Origin: Heliocidaris erythrogramma | Lineage: Eukaryota; Echinodermata; Echinoidea; Camarodonta; Echinometridae | Assembly (NCBI GenBank): GCA_025617745.1 | Contig: CM046869.1 | Span: forward strand, 18,430,994 to 18,494,993 | Direction: 5' to 3' | Length of the DNA stretch: 64,000 nt | Shown here: in pieces, positions 1-13,460 of the stretch | How the letters are laid out: every line of letters starts with the position of its first letter | How positions within the stretch are numbered: the first letter of the stretch is position 1 | Position numbers and translations under genes: made by a program | Notes under the pieces: generated by a model | The model's input: the letters and a program-made list of their open reading frames with translations, nothing else | What the model was told of the DNA's origin: nothing | The model's database searches: none

Positions 1-1630
1 CTCTCTCTCTCTCTCTCTCTTTCTGTCTGTCTCTCGGTCACGATGTGATCTCATCGTGTTCCGTTTACCCTGAATCAACGATTCATCTCACCACATGGGA
101 TGTTTTTTCCTGGTTGCACATAGATAACGGGTGATGTAATATCACGTTCTTAGACCACTTCGTAACCTGCATGAAGGCATATGGCCATCGTCTCATAGAT
201 ATTCAGGAACATGCATATATATAAAATCACCCCGGCAACTTTTATTACTTATCAGACCTAACCAACCCCGTTGGATACACACTACATTCCCACTTCTTCC
301 TTTTATCATCAAACTCTTCGTGTTCCCATCCATCAATATTTTGTCGCCACGTGCATGTTTTCGGAAACAGTCGGCACCTGCGACTCCAGAGACGATACCG
401 ATTTACCCAGCTTGGATTGCCCGTGTTAAATATACTTGGAAACACAGCTTTCACCCCGTTTGCTAGCAACTGGTCGTGCCAAACAAAATACAACTGCGAG
501 ACTTACGTCACTCTTTGTCGTTACCGTTGGATACCCAACCCAGAATTCATTTGTCTGAATACAAGAGTAAAGGAGAGAGGAGAGAGAGAAATTTGAGGGT
601 TACACTCTTTTATGTTGCTACGAAGGCTGATGATGATCACATCGTTGGTTCATTTAAATTAACACGTGCATACGCACACAGAGAGAAAGAGTGAGAAGGA
701 CGGAGAGTGGGAAAAAGAGAAACCAGTGAGATTGTCTCCCCTAACTTGTTGCCGATTACTTTCTCATTACTCGGAGTATCAACTCATCTCATTGGAGGAC
801 ATATTTCTTGCAAAAACAAGTCACCCGATAGCATCTACTCTTAATGCCAGACACTCGAGAGATAGAAAGAGGGGAAAAAAGAAGCAACCTTTATCAGCAG
901 TCGCCAGGTGATAAGATGAAAAATACTTTGTCACCCTTAGCGCTGATTTTGATTACAAAACAACGAAGCTGATTTAAGTGATATTTATAAAGCAAGGGAC
1001 AACTTTGAGGAGAAACAAGCAGTTTGTCGCTGACTTTTGGTGCGATAACACCAACTCTTAATCTTTGCTTACGAAACCAGTGCCTTATAGTCAGCTTTCA
1101 GCCAGATGATTTTTCTATTGGATATGCATTTTGCACTACCAAGGTAGGGGAGAATCAAATTTTAAAAATGTATTTATTTTTTACATTCATTTGTTTTATT
1201 TTCCTTTGTTTTACAGTCTGCCAAGGATAGGAGATGTCTCCTCCAATTTATTTCCGCTTTTATTTTTCTTCCTTTTATTTTGCACAGATGTAGAATAGTT
1301 TAATCCTTTCAACCTAACTTTATTCAAAATTTGATTTGATCACTTTGTTATCTCTTTGTTATTAAACAGAAATTAATTATCATCTATTTATGTCTTCTTT
1401 TTTGACCTATAAAATTTGAAGTGGACACTATTATTATGCTTTTTCTAGCTGTCTTAATTCAGCGATATTCATTTTGTATTTGAAATGTTATGTGTCCTTC
1501 ACTTCTCACTATTTTCTTTATTCTGTTTTACTTGCCGCTTCTTGTTCATTCTCTCTTCTCTCTTTTCTTCCCTTACAGCTGTGGTCTTTGTATCTATTCC
1601 CTCTCTCTTCAATTCTCTTTCTTGAACCTC
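1..1630. other. Non-coding stretch, left edge
   Basis: (CT)n at 1-20 continues out of the window. The rest is unique-looking AT-rich DNA; open frames are short and show no family similarity. Nothing else recognised. Confidence 0.6.
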
Positions 1631-1705
1631 TCTCTCTCTCTCGCTCTCTCTCTCTCTTTCTTTCTCTCTCTCCCTCTCTCTTTCTTTCTCTCTCTCCGTG
1701 CCCAC
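1631..1705. repeat. CT/CTTT simple repeat
   Basis: CTCTCT runs interrupted by TTTC. The open frames over it on both strands are compositional artefacts. Confidence 0.9.
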
Positions 1706-4700
1706 CTCTACATCCCCCATCTCGCCCACCTTTTCTTTATAAGTACATGTAGCTCTAATTATGATCAGATAACATGCTATGATTCCCTTGCCCCTTATCA
1801 GTATCATCTTAAATTGCTCAGTTACCATATTGTTATCTTCCTTTAAAATCTAGAAAGAAAGGGCATGGTATAGTACCCTTCAGTTTCCAATACAAAAAGG
1901 AAGAAAGCCTTTTTTTTTCTCTCGCTTCTCTGTCTTTATGTCTTTTTTTTTCTACTCGGTCAGTTCCACATAAAGAAGAAGCCTGTTGTAAAGATCAGGG
2001 AATGTGATGGAAATTTAAAGCGATCCTTCTGAAAATGTGTTATTATTTTATTTTCAGAGGATTCTCTGATTTGCAATATTTGATTTCTCTTTGTCTTTGA
2101 TTGCATTTATCGATGTAGAACAGTGATATTTTGTACAACTTTAGAATATGGAGTTGTATCACCCTGTTAATACGAGATGTGTGACTGTTAATTTAAGTGA
2201 TCTCCCCACTTTGGACAAGAAACTTTGTTTTTCCTGCCACCACTTGCCCTTTTCTACATCTGTCAATGTAAATTTACAAGGACACTCTTCCATAACATAC
2301 ATAGATCTGTGTGTTATTTATTCATCATCTTTTTTGTATCACTAAGCCTTTTTCCTACAATATCATTTTAAAATGAGTAACCCTGAAGTAATGATCTAGT
2401 CTTTAGAAAGTGCTGACTACTTTAGTATTTTAGAACGTCAATCTCTTTGGAAGTGGATTATAATGATTGCAATCGGGATTTGAAGTTTGCGCCTCTCAAC
2501 TGTATGTAAGAACATGATTGCGTGGATGGAGGTAGCTGACTATTACTTCATCAGCCAACGGCAAAGTCATGCTCAAGAAACGAGCTCTACAGCATTAAGA
2601 TTGCATCAAAATGGCATTCACAGCGAGGAGTTTCTGATCTTTTCGATAAGCCTCTGATCGTATTAAACTTCAAGAGGAGAGATAAGGAGTAGATTGGAAG
2701 GGAGGGGGAAGAATTCATAATGGAATTATCAGTGAGGGAGGGATTTGATTCTATCTGCCCACCCCATCAAAATCCAATATTTGATGGGGGAAATGTAAAA
2801 CTGTAAAGCCATTGAAATCTTGAGAAACAAGAGAGGCAAGCACACAAGCTCGTTTCACCGTCCCGGTTCTTCATCCTGTCGCCGCACACTGCATTGATGA
2901 GTGAAGTCGGAGAGGCAGTTTATGTATAGTCACACCTATTACATGACACTTGCGTAAGCGGGCGATTGTGCCGTCGAAAATTTAGACAGACTCACCGGGA
3001 CTGTCTCTCTCTAGCTCTCCCTGCCATTCATCGTTTATTAGTTGTCTTGGGGGACCGGTGTAAAAGAGGGGTTGGTAATATTAGGGAACTTCAGATGGGC
3101 TTTGTGATTGATGAGGATGAAGATGATGAGAGGTGGAGACAAGTTATCTGTGGTTCCTAGCATGAGAGTTTTTCCTGCAGGCGATTCCGGGACTTATATA
3201 GCTGCGAGTTGTGGATTTCTGGAGGTCAATTCTCGCTTCTACTGCTCGGTTTCGCATCGAGCAGCCACCGCAAGTGAACCATCGATAGCATCCCACTCCA
3301 CTTCCATTCTTCCCTTCCCCCTCAAAGAAGTATCAGAATTTCTTGAGAGTTTGAGGGAAATCATCTTGGGTGAATAGTTCTCATATGTTTGTTTATCTCA
3401 TGCTTGATGAGAGCTGAGAAGGAGTTTGATTATTGTTCGTCTAATGCACTGAACTTTGGCATATGTCAGAGAAAGACATTTTGTTATTGCTGTCTTTTGT
3501 TGTGAGTTCATGAAGCTTTCCAGTTCACCTGCATGCAGATACATATTGCCTGGAGATGTTTTTTGAGGAGAGAATGAACCATGAAAAAGAGCTAGATTAC
3601 TTTGCATGTAAGACCCAAGCATCACCAGGCATCTTATATCTGCACCATCTGTTTGAGTCTAAGCTTCAAAATCAGCTTGTTTTTGCTGATGTCTAAAGTC
3701 GATTCCTTCCCTTTTCTGGATTTGCATTCAGCCTGCTCCAAGTAAGCAGAGTTTACAACTTGGATTCATCAGGTATCATGAGAAGGTTTTTAAGCTCAAA
3801 TCTCTTCTGTCCATGACGGGATTAGGCCCAGCTTTGTGTGCAAGTATTGAAATATTGCTTATCATTTGGTTTGGTTGATATATGTAATCTGCATGAGATA
3901 ATTTGAAGAAGCCTTGATGAAGGGATTTTCTTTTAAGGGATAATGGCTGATCTTTGTTATTCCAAGAGCTGATATTTAACCTGCAGTTTGCTGATTTTAT
4001 GTTTCATGTCGATGACGTGCAAATAATTGTAGGGATAGCATATGCTCCAACCCACTTGTAGACGATTCAGTAACACCCCCCCCCCCCCCATCATCCGCCC
4101 AATGCCGTCACTTTTGTCCACTTTACAAACAAAAAAACACTTGATTCTAACCTCTTTAGTATTCAGGACGACTCTTCGCATGTTTGACCGAACAAACTTT
4201 CCCTCCTTGTAAGGTGGCAGTTCAACGACGAGAGGGAAAGAAAGAGAGAGAGGGGGGATGAACAGAGGAGGCCAGCGGGAGCGCCAGCTTTCTTCCATAA
4301 ACAAGCGTAAATTTGGAGGCAGGTGGCACATGCAACATTGTTTTTTCCTCTCTTGACGGAATGACACAAGTAAAAATAATTGAGCATTTATTCAGTAGGA
4401 AGTCTTTGCAATCGGTGCAACCGGGCAAAAATTAGCGTCGGCGATCGATATTATCTTCTTGACTTTCCTGGAGTTGCTTTAATAGAGGTCTCGCTAATTG
4501 CATACTCTGCCGCAGATGTCGCATCTTGACAAGTTTGTAATCAACTCACCCCTTGATTATTCTGTGCTGAGCTTGCATGGTGTTGGGCCTTACATGAGCT
4601 TATTCCCTCATACCATCCCATGTTATCTTTCTCTTTTGAGGGGGAATGCCCCCATTAATGTCCCCTGAAAGGCCGATGTAGGACAAGGATCACGTCCTCT

Positions 4701-5573
4701 GATTTCTGTTTTAAGGAGCATCCACGAAAGCCCTGTTTACTTGAAAATTAATCAGCTGTCATTTCAACGTCTAGTTCACGTCGTCGCCCTCTGTCGATGC
4801 ATTGTGACCGACTCGTGTGTCGCAACCTAACACCAGCTGGGTCTGAGAGGACTCGTCAAAGCTTTTTCCTCTTTGGATCATTGCTATCCAGCGATTGTTC
4901 GAAGGCTACCGTCAACTCTTGCTTCTTGTCTCAAAATCAACTGTTTAATTCTCCTCCATTTTACTTCTGCCTTTCAGCATATTATCATTCATCACTCGAT
5001 CACAAAGACATTTGCTTGCAACATGAAGACAACACTGTTTTGAATATTTCTCTTCAAGTCTGAACACAGTCTGTGAATTCAGCATCTTCGTAACTTGCCC
5101 TTCTTTCTGCAGCCTGTTAGCATGACAACACTGAAACTTGCAAATTCCGTCGCCGGTTTTGTGTTGAAACAGGCAGAAATAGACACGGAACACAAATTTA
5201 CAGACAAGGTCACCATAGTCACCATTTCTTGAATCTCCTTTATCTTCCAAGTAGACATCTTTGAGAGATTTTGTGCTGTTCCGCTTTAAGAATGACGTCA
5301 AAACTTGTCAATGCGATGGAGATAAAGAGATCAGAGACATTCACAAAAGAAGGCAATGTGTAAGTAAAATTTGATAACATGTTCAAGGAAGGGTTATGGA
5401 ATTATTAAATCATTCAAGTCTGGTGCTGTTTCACTATCAAGTTTGTACTATTATGAAACTGGACAGATCTTATATTTAAAAAAAAAATGTTTATTCTAAA
5501 TATATGAATCAATTAAAATTGCAAAGGAAGCAAACTCATAGATTCTTGATCAGTGAATATTATTTATATCTGC
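1706..5573. other. Non-coding stretch
   Basis: No gene recognised. A more GC-rich patch at about 2860-3350 could be a promoter or 5' UTR, but no supporting motif is clear. C12 run at 4077-4089. Confidence 0.5.
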
Positions 5574-5642
5574 TGAGAGCCAAAAGGGCATAAGTCAAAG
5601 TCGTATCGCTTTAAATGGAGTTAACGGCATTATGGCTCTAAA
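5574..5642. repeat. Dispersed hairpin, family 1
   Basis: GAGAGCCAAAAGGGCATAAG pairs imperfectly with GTTAACGGCATTATGGCTCT. It resembles the hairpins at 19310, 25186 and 26793. Confidence 0.5.
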
Positions 5643-6459
5643 TAGATGATGTTTTTCTTTAGTCGCTAGCAGGCTGCTAATAGCAAAATATGTGGAGTGA
5701 AGTGAGCACAGTTCAATTTTCCTGAAATCAAACTCGAAAGTGCCCGCTAATAGTTAGGGCTTACTAGAAATAACCTCAACCATCCCCCCCCCCCCCCTCC
5801 ATTCCATTCAAAAGTAGAAACGAATCAGGATTTTATATGTCTTAAGGGAAGCCTACTTTCCTTTTAGGGTATTTTTTATAGGGTATATATATATTACTGC
5901 TGCATGTATATTTTCCATTTAGTGTCAAAAAAGTGTGTATTTTCAGTAACAGGAGGATATTGTTGTTCTATTTCTTCACGCTCTGTGGTGTAAGATCAAT
6001 AGCAACTCGATTTGAGACTCAAATGTAGGGAAGAAGCAACTGAACAGGTTTCATTGTTCTTCATTGTTAGTGCTGCCAGAAATACCAAAACTCAATTTGG
6101 CCGGAAGCTTTTCCTAGAAATTAACAGTCTGATTTTTGGGGAGAAAGTAGTAAGCAGTGTTCTTTTTTGTTTTCTTGCTTTTTGTTTTCTTTTTGACTTC
6201 AAGAAAAAACTGTCAGCATCGTGTAACCTAATGATTCAGCAGTGTAGAACATAGTTTCCTTCTTGACAAACATTAACAATGTCTTAGGAACACAATCACT
6301 TTCTAAAATCCCTGTATAAAAATAAATAAAAGCTCTAGAATCTGGTACTCCAATAAAAGCCAGGAATTTTAGTTGCACAATATTTTGTGTATTTCCCAGA
6401 AATTTGTTGTTGTTTTTGTTTTTATTTTTAAACAGACTTCATTATTCATATGAGAAAAT

Positions 6460-6775
6460 GGAAGATGCTTTGAAAATGAGTTAGGGGATTTTCTTTATTT
6501 GACATGACTGGCTCTGTGTTATGGAAAGCTTTGGGAAAAAGTCTCCGCTAACTCATAATTACATTTTGGGATCTGCTGAGGTAGGAAATATTGAAGGAGA
6601 CACTGTAACTTTTAGGTAAAAAATGAAAATAGGGTTTGTTCTTTTACTTTACATCACTGGCTATTGGTTATGGAAAGTTGTGAGATGGATACAAAATTTA
6701 TTGGCTAACTCATGTATTAGGATCTGCTGAGGCGGGAAATATCGAAGGTGACACTTCGTCCACTTACAGGAAATT
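6460..6775. repeat. Two tandem units of about 151 bp
   Basis: ACTGGCT.TG..TTATGGAAAG, GGATCTGCTGAGG(T/C)(A/G)GGAAATAT and GAAGG.GACACT occur twice in the same order (first near 6487-6605, second near 6655-6755). Non-coding. Confidence 0.7.
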
Positions 6776-7119
6776 TGAGAGAGATTCCTTGTTTTCTCCC
6801 GTCCTCAACATTCATGTCAAAAGTGGGTCTGCGGAAAATGATCTCAACCAAATGAAATGCAAAATGTTCTTATACACTCCTCAATGTTCCAAGTATGTGT
6901 TGTTGCTTTTCCTGGTGATATTGCAGTTGTTGATGATGTTGCTGTTGTTGATGATATTGCTGCTATTGTTGCTGTTGTTTTGGGGTTGGTTTTTTTTGTT
7001 GTTGTTGCTTTTGATAGAGATAGCTACTCTCTCTCTGTGAAATACATAAGCTGGTTCCCCCAGTATCTAGAGCAAATTGAATGGAAATATCAACACTTGG
7101 CTTTGGGTGTAAATACATA

Positions 7120-7385
7120 CAGTATAAACCTATTCTTAAAGACTGCTCATTTGAAACAAGAAAAGTGGTCTTTATAGACGAGTGGTCTTTAAGCAGGTTT
7201 AAGTGTGATGCATATTTCACCCACTTACTAGAAATGTTTTGACCTGCCTTCCAATCCAGACGGTTAAGGGTCCCATGAAGAAGATTAAACATAATGTCTG
7301 TAAATAGAGACTTGTTACAGGGAAACTAAAATGTAGACAGGTGGTTAATTTTGTGCGGGTGGCCGCTAAAAGCAGAATAGACTTG
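7120..7385. mobile_element. pogo/Tigger-like MITE, diverged
   Basis: TA CAGTATAAACCTATTCTTAA at the left and GCAGAATAGACTTG TA at the right. Inside it shares GTGGTCTTTA and AAGACTGCTCATTTGAAA-type text with the copy at 10491. Confidence 0.5.
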
Positions 7386-7620
7386 TAAGACACACTCTCC
7401 CCTCATACTAGCGATGATGTGGACAGACACCCGATCGAGGCGATTAAGGGCCCCCAGGAATACATTAAGCTAAATCTCCTCGCGCCGTGACCAATGCGTG
7501 ATGCCCATCATGAATAGAAGATGCATTCCGTCTTAGATCAGTATATTGACATCTACTGTAGATCACCACACTGCGTCAGTTCGTTATCTCATCCTTTCAA
7601 TATTGATGCAGTTTTGAAGT

Positions 7621-7792
<172 letters not shown>

Positions 7793-7794
7793 CA

Positions 7795-7945
7795 CAGGGG
7801 CAGATCCAGAATACTGTTAAGGGGGGGGGGGGGGGGGGCATCATGGTGAAAAATCTCTGACAAGCTAAAAAAAATATGTGTGTATACTTGAGGGGGGCAC
7901 AGGACAGTATGCCCCCCCCCCCCCCAATATGCCAGTTTGTATGTG
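7795..7945. mobile_element. hAT-like MITE fragment
   Basis: CAGGGGCAGATCCAGAATAC is followed by G18, TGAAAAATCTCTGACAAGC, GGGGGGCACAGGACAG and C15. It belongs to the same poly-C/G-bearing repeat type as the copies at 35700 and 42428. The right end is not clear. Confidence 0.45.
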
Positions 7946-7986
7946 TGTATATCATTGAGGCTAATTACTTATCTGTGTGTGTATCT

Positions 7987-8049
7987 GTAAACACACACAC
8001 ACACACACATATATATATTTAAAAAGAGAGAGAGAGAGAAAGAGAGAGT
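7987..8049. repeat. (CA)n, (TA)n and (GA)n microsatellites
   Basis: ACACACACACACACACACAC, ATATATAT and GAGAGAGAGAGA within 63 bp. Confidence 0.9.
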
Positions 8050-8489
8050 CTTGTTGGTGTTATTTTGTGAGAATAGGTGTGCCTGACATGACAATATAAG
8101 AATCATGCAAGCTGAGACAGTGCATCTTAAAGAATAGGCCAGTTTTATAATAGTATAGAAGATCTGTTCAGTTCAAACAAGAAATTTAGTATTTTTTGTT
8201 TCTGGGTGTGGGTGGCATCAGGGACATTTCATGTGAAAAGAATTATTTTACTACTTTTGCCATTTGTTACACTTACTGCACGTTATGAAATGATTTAAAG
8301 TTTAATATGATTCTGTGACTCTTACTAGAACTTTACCTCACTTTTAACGTCATTAATGGCATTGCTTAAAACGCACACGTACAGACTTGTTGTGAAAGAA
8401 ATGCTTCCACTAGCTTTGTGTAAATACCTGGTTGACCTTATTCAATTTCCTGTCCTCAATGGGAACGGAGCTCCATTACTTTTTTTATG

Positions 8490-8990
8490 GAGAGAGAGGC
8501 AAATATGGTAGAGGGAAGAGAAGAGAAGGAGAGAAATGGATGGAGAGAGGGAGAGAGAACAAGATGGAGGAAGAAAAGAAAAAGATAGAGGATAAGAGGA
8601 AAAGAGATGATAGAGAGTGAAAGAGATGGAAAGAAATAGAGAAATAGTGAGAGAAAAGAAGAGAGGGAAGAAGATGGAGAAAGGTGGAGAGAGAGGAAGA
8701 AGGGGAAGAGGATGGAGCAAGAGTGAAAGAGATGGAGTAAAGGAACAAGGTGAACATGCATAGCAATACAAGAAGAGAATGAGAGAGATTGTGAGATGAA
8801 TAAAGGAAAGATATGGAGAAAGAGGAAAAGAGGGATGGGGGAGAGAGAAATAGAGGAAGACACGGAGAGGGGTAAAAGGAAGAGGTAAGAGAGATAGAGG
8901 AAAGATGTTCTTGTAGAAGAAAGTGGGAGAGAGATACAGGAAAAGAGGGGTGGAAAAGAGGAAAAGAAGGAGGGAGAGAGAAATTTGGCT
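8490..8990 (+). repeat. 500-bp polypurine tract
   Basis: Almost only G and A on the plus strand (GAGGAAGA, GAGAGAGA, GGAGAAAG), with rare T and C. The long minus-strand frames (Ser/Leu/Pro-rich) are artefacts of this composition. Confidence 0.9.
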
Positions 8991-10490
8991 GGACTCAGAG
9001 AATCCTCACACGCTGTGTGTGACATTGCTACACTGAGGAAATTAGTGTTTACTGACGTTTATTCTCTACAGCCTTCCAATCTTAAATAGAAGATGGCAAG
9101 GAGATTGTGTTTTGATGTCCTGTAAGAAATTGTTAATAGCGTGTGGTTGTTTATGGACCAACAAATAGCAAATCAATGTTTTAAATTAAACAACATTTTT
9201 TTCATTTAATAAAATGAGTCAGTCAATGAAAGCCATGTTAACGCAAAGAGCTTTGATAGTGTTCCATCAACAGATATTGTAACAAACAAAAATTGTGATG
9301 GCGTCGTAAACTGCCATGGCAGAATTTATATGATGGTTAGCTCTAAAATAAACAATATGATGTGTAGGATTTTTCTTGCAGCATCTTAATAATGGTATGG
9401 AAGGAGAAATTGTATGTCAGAAACATTCATTTCATTTATTACTTATTATTATTTCAAATGGATACTCAGATTGTGGATGTTTTTATGCTGTGAGAGGGCA
9501 CCGTGATGGTTACCTGATCATGCCGTTGCCCCGTGGGGCGCAGGCTTCTGACAGACAAGTCTCTTGCCAAGATCTTTACCTCCTATGGCAACAGTGAACA
9601 GTCGTGTCCCAGCTCTGTAGCTACGAAGATTGCGCTATGGCTTACATCATTCTCAGCCTTGAATGAAAAAACGAGGTCAAAACAAGGTCAATCAGTGGAC
9701 TCATTAGCCAATCATTTCCATCCTCTTTGCAGTGAAGTCATTGCTCCAGAATGCTTCTCATGTTATTATTCTATGAGAGCGCTGCGGGTTCGGTGTCGCC
9801 ACCGATGGAAGAGGGCACTTAAGGTTTGCCAGCTGCTTCCACTAAAACACTTCTTAAAGGAGGACGTCACAATTGAGAAATGCCCACCCCCCACCCCCGG
9901 AACATGGATACATGTTTATGCAGAGAAGATAAACAGTTTCCTTTATTGTCCGTTTGCAAAAATCCTGCAACATAGGCCTCAAGAAAAGCATACCTTCTAT
10001 TATATCTGTGTTTTACAAGATGCAGAAATGTGAACTGCGCTACACTTATTTCTGTGGCCTACTGCTTCGTGTGTGAACAGTGCTTCATTATATCACCTTG
10101 AGTAGTGGCGAAAAGTCCTTAGACCCAACGGAGAAAAATTAATTTGAAGTAATTCATCAGCAAATACCATTTCCGGCTTCTTGCTTTGCTATTAATCTTT
10201 ATAGTTAATCACTAATTATCACAAGCATACATGAGGGTCACGGTGATTCATTTTGCTTTTCCCATTCCAGGCACAGGTGATGTCAAATATTTAATAATGA
10301 TAATAACAATGACAATAATAGTAATGATGGTGATGATCACTGTAAAAAAAAAAAATTAGTAAAAAATTTACCCTACATGATAGTAATTATTTGTTGACCA
10401 ACTTTTTGCAGATTTTTAGCCAATTTGGGTAATAGTTTGCCAATTTTGAAGTAATTATCTTTCATTTATACCCCAAATGGACAATTTATA
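8991..10490. other. Non-coding stretch
   Basis: A 166-residue open frame at 9533-10033 has no recognisable domain and no clear initiation or splice context. No gene called. An ATA-rich simple tract lies at 10295-10330. Confidence 0.5.
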
Positions 10491-10680
10491 CAGTCAAACC
10501 TGCTTTAGCGACCACCTGTATAGAAAGACCACCTGTCTATAAAGACCACAATTTCTGTTTCCCTTGAAAAGTGTTTCTCATTTAAACATGTATTAAAGAA
10601 ACCTGTACATAAAGACCACCTGCTCATAAAGATTGCTTTTCTTGTCTCCCTTGAGCGGTCTTTATATAAAGGTTTCACTG
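10491..10680. mobile_element. pogo/Tigger-like MITE
   Basis: TA at each side, terminal sequences CAGTCAAACCTG and AAGGTTTCACTG (inverted). Inside are repeated AAAGACCACCTGT units in both orientations. CAGT(G/C)AAACC ends with TA duplications are characteristic of pogo/Tigger-derived elements. 190 bp, non-coding. Confidence 0.75.
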
Positions 10681-11388
10681 TATTACCAAAGTTTGGCATA
10701 AAATTCCCTAAAGTTGGTTGGACACATAATTACCATTGTGTTAGGCAAACACACACTCTCTCTCTCTCTCTCTTTCATATATCCTTGTTCTCTCTCTACT
10801 TCTTGTGTATGCCTCTTTATAATACCTACATCTCTATGTTCATCACTACTTCTTGCACTGTGCCCAGCTTCAGAAACTTGATGCGACTAGTACAAGTCCA
10901 ATCCCCTTTTGAAATCGCAGTCTGGGAGTTGTAGATGACTATTATTAGATTAACCCATATACCCTCACATCGCCACTATAGAGTTCCTTGCTTGGAGGGT
11001 TCCAAATCACCTTAGCGTTCTCGTAACTCGTGTTCGATGTCTCCCGGTTCCCTCATTCGTGGTCTCCATTCCCTTTGCTGGTAGAGGTATATCGCCAGCA
11101 CCTTGCAGGTCGTAAGAAGTTCGTCTAGTTTCTCGAACCGCTGCAAAGATAAAATTTGCAGTATTGGGCGATCCTGTGAAATGTGCCATTTGTAACATAT
11201 TTATTTCAGATTAGATTTCAGCAAAGAAACTAAAATCACTGGAAATGTCCTTTGACTAATGCATCTTTGTGGTATTCCTGTACAGTGATTTGTGCCATCT
11301 GTAGGCAAAAACTACTTTGTTAATGTCCTGGATAACATATATGGAATAACCACTTTGCTCTGGGCGTTGTTATTTCGTTTTTTGGGTT

Positions 11389-11495
11389 TTTTTTTTTTTT
11401 TTTTTTTTTGGGGGGGGGGTCAAAGATATAGGGTTACGATTGGGGTTGCAATAGGATTTGGGGTCCAGTTTAGGGTTAGGGTTAGTTATATTGTT
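11389..11495. repeat. T/G run and telomere-like degenerate repeats
   Basis: T21 followed by G10, then GGGTTACGATTGGGGTTGCA and TTTAGGGTTAGGGTTAG. Two perfect TTAGGG-type units sit in degenerate ones; interstitial. Confidence 0.7.
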
Positions 11496-11520
11496 TGGTC
11501 CAGGGATGATTTTAGGAATT

Positions 11521-13136
11521 TGGTTGGTGTATGAAATTGACATCAGAAGAATGGTTGCCGAAACATATCTCTAGAACCTCTTGAACTATTAAATTCATCA
11601 TTGTTTACTGGAATGACTAAAGTATGTAGTAACAGTCTTGGACCATATCCATGAAGTAAGTGCTGAGAATAGGCACTGAAGTTTGTAACTATAAGGCATA
11701 CGTACATGTAACATCATATTTCTTCATTGATTTTCTGCTTCATTCTGAATTCATCACTTTTTGTTTCCGTTCATGTGGCCTAGATATGTTCGCTATGTTC
11801 ATGAAGAAATTTCTCTATTTTTCCCAAAATACTTCCGTGCTCTTTGTTTAAGGCCTGGGAGGAGTCTTTGCACTATAGGTTAAAAGGCACTTCTATTCTG
11901 CTGGTCTCATGGGTGCGTGCCAATTTGCACGCTTGCCGCTCACTAAAGGTTAAATGGATTGAGGCTGCCAATTTGCCTTCGTCCCAATTTCCCATCGCAA
12001 TGATCAGAAAATCAATAATCCTTGCTTCATGATTTCGCGCCGAGGTGATCAGTCATAGGATATAAGGGGATTCCGTCCATAGTTCTTATTTATGAATATT
12101 ATTTTTTCAAATGACTTTCATGTCACCATCTTATATTGAGGGATGTTGTACCTAGATGAGCTTGTCGTAATGGGACTCCTCATAAGGAATATTCTAAGAA
12201 AAGCTATTTGCGAAAGGCAAAAAGTGACGACAGTGATCGTTTGACGCAGTGCCACTACCACCACTTTTCTACGCATTCCTGCGTAAATATTTTCAATCGT
12301 CCATCAAATTTCCGAGTATTTCTGTCCTTTGCTTTATGAATTTCCTCCTCTCTGCCTTATAACCGCCAAGGCATCAAGATACTAATTCCATCCTCCTCGC
12401 TCATCAACCGCAAAAGATATGTAATGAAACGGTGACGAGAGGGCAATTTAGCCCGACAATGTTGCCAGTGGCAAATGAAGAGGGGGGGGGGGATTCCGAA
12501 GCTCTAGGAAATGAATGATTGCTAAATTAAAAAGAAGAAAAGAGAAGAGGTGACAGAAGGGTATAGGGAAGAAAGAAAAACATTAATTTTTTGAAAGGGT
12601 TTGAGGGGTTTGGGGGCAAATCCACAAAGGTTCGTGTGGTCTAGTAATCAGAGATTCCTTCCTGTGATGGAGTAGATTTACTGCCGAGATTTATCGTCAG
12701 TCTCGATTCAGTGATGATCTAGTTTGAGTGAGGCGATAGAAGGTTACTGGAGTTGATATCGTCTAAATAGGATCTGTGTAGGGGTACCATTTGAATTTGT
12801 GAGTGTCCAACAAGGCGGCTCTCTCTTCTTAATTGAATTCAATCTACAAACTGAACATAACATCACACCGATTTCCAATGGCTGGAATTTGTACACAGAA
12901 TGGACTGGTAAACCAACTTTTCTTTCCAAATTTTCTGTGGATATTTTGCCATACCTTTTACCTGTGCTGAAATAATGAACAGTCATATACTTTCGAATTT
13001 TCATGTCATTGAAGGTAACCCCATGTTATTTTTTCTGTATTTCTGATATTATACTAAGAGAAATGATGATTGTAAAATGCAGGTATCCTTTGTTAGCTGC
13101 ATTATTTGTAGATATATGTGTGAAAGAGAGGAATAA
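11521..13136. other. Non-coding stretch
   Basis: Unique-looking AT-rich DNA with a G10 run at 12482-12491. No gene or known repeat recognised. Confidence 0.5.
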
Positions 13137-13460
13137 AGATAGGGAATAGTGATAAAGAATTCACCACGATCATGGTATAGCTCTGATAGTTGAATTTGTC
13201 GCATCGGTGTAAAAAGGGGATAACACCCATGTATTGTTAATGTGCGCTATCCCCTTTTTACACATGATGCGACGATAATTTTCAAAGCTGTATGAGGTGA
13301 AGAGAGAGCGGGGGGGGGGGATAGTGGTAAATAATTTACCACAACCCTGATTATATAAAGCTATTTAAGGGAGAGAGAGAGAGAGGAGAGAGAATAGTGA
13401 TAAAGAATTTACCACATAGCTTTGATAGGTGAATTTTCAAAGCTATATTCCAAGAGAGAA
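13137..13460. repeat. Three diverged direct repeats, one holding a hairpin insertion
   Basis: The unit ATAGTGATAAAGAATTTACC AC...AGCT(C/T)TGATAGTTGAATT occurs at about 13147, 13320 and 13394, each preceded by G/A-rich DNA. The first copy is split by the hairpin at 13198-13273 between TTGAATTT and TTTCAAAGCT. Confidence 0.7.
13198..13273. mobile_element. 76-bp hairpin insertion
   Basis: GTCGCATCGGTGTAAAAAGG GGATA pairs with TATCCCCTTTTTACACATGA TGCGAC. The stem is about 25 bp with two to three mismatches and the loop about 25 nt. Its absence from the sister repeat at 13394 marks it as an insertion. Confidence 0.75.

Noticed and set aside
1474..1846. Open frames of 90-118 residues rich in Ser/Leu/Phe or Glu/Arg
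   Set aside because: They are translations of the CT simple repeat and its flanks; the same happens at 7521-7955, 8442-9025 and 27625-28095.
2860..3380. GC-richer patch as a gene's first exon
   Set aside because: The open frames lack a convincing ATG/donor combination compatible with the RGS exon phase.
9533..10033. 166-residue open frame
   Set aside because: No recognisable domain, no composition or splice signal typical of the true exons here.
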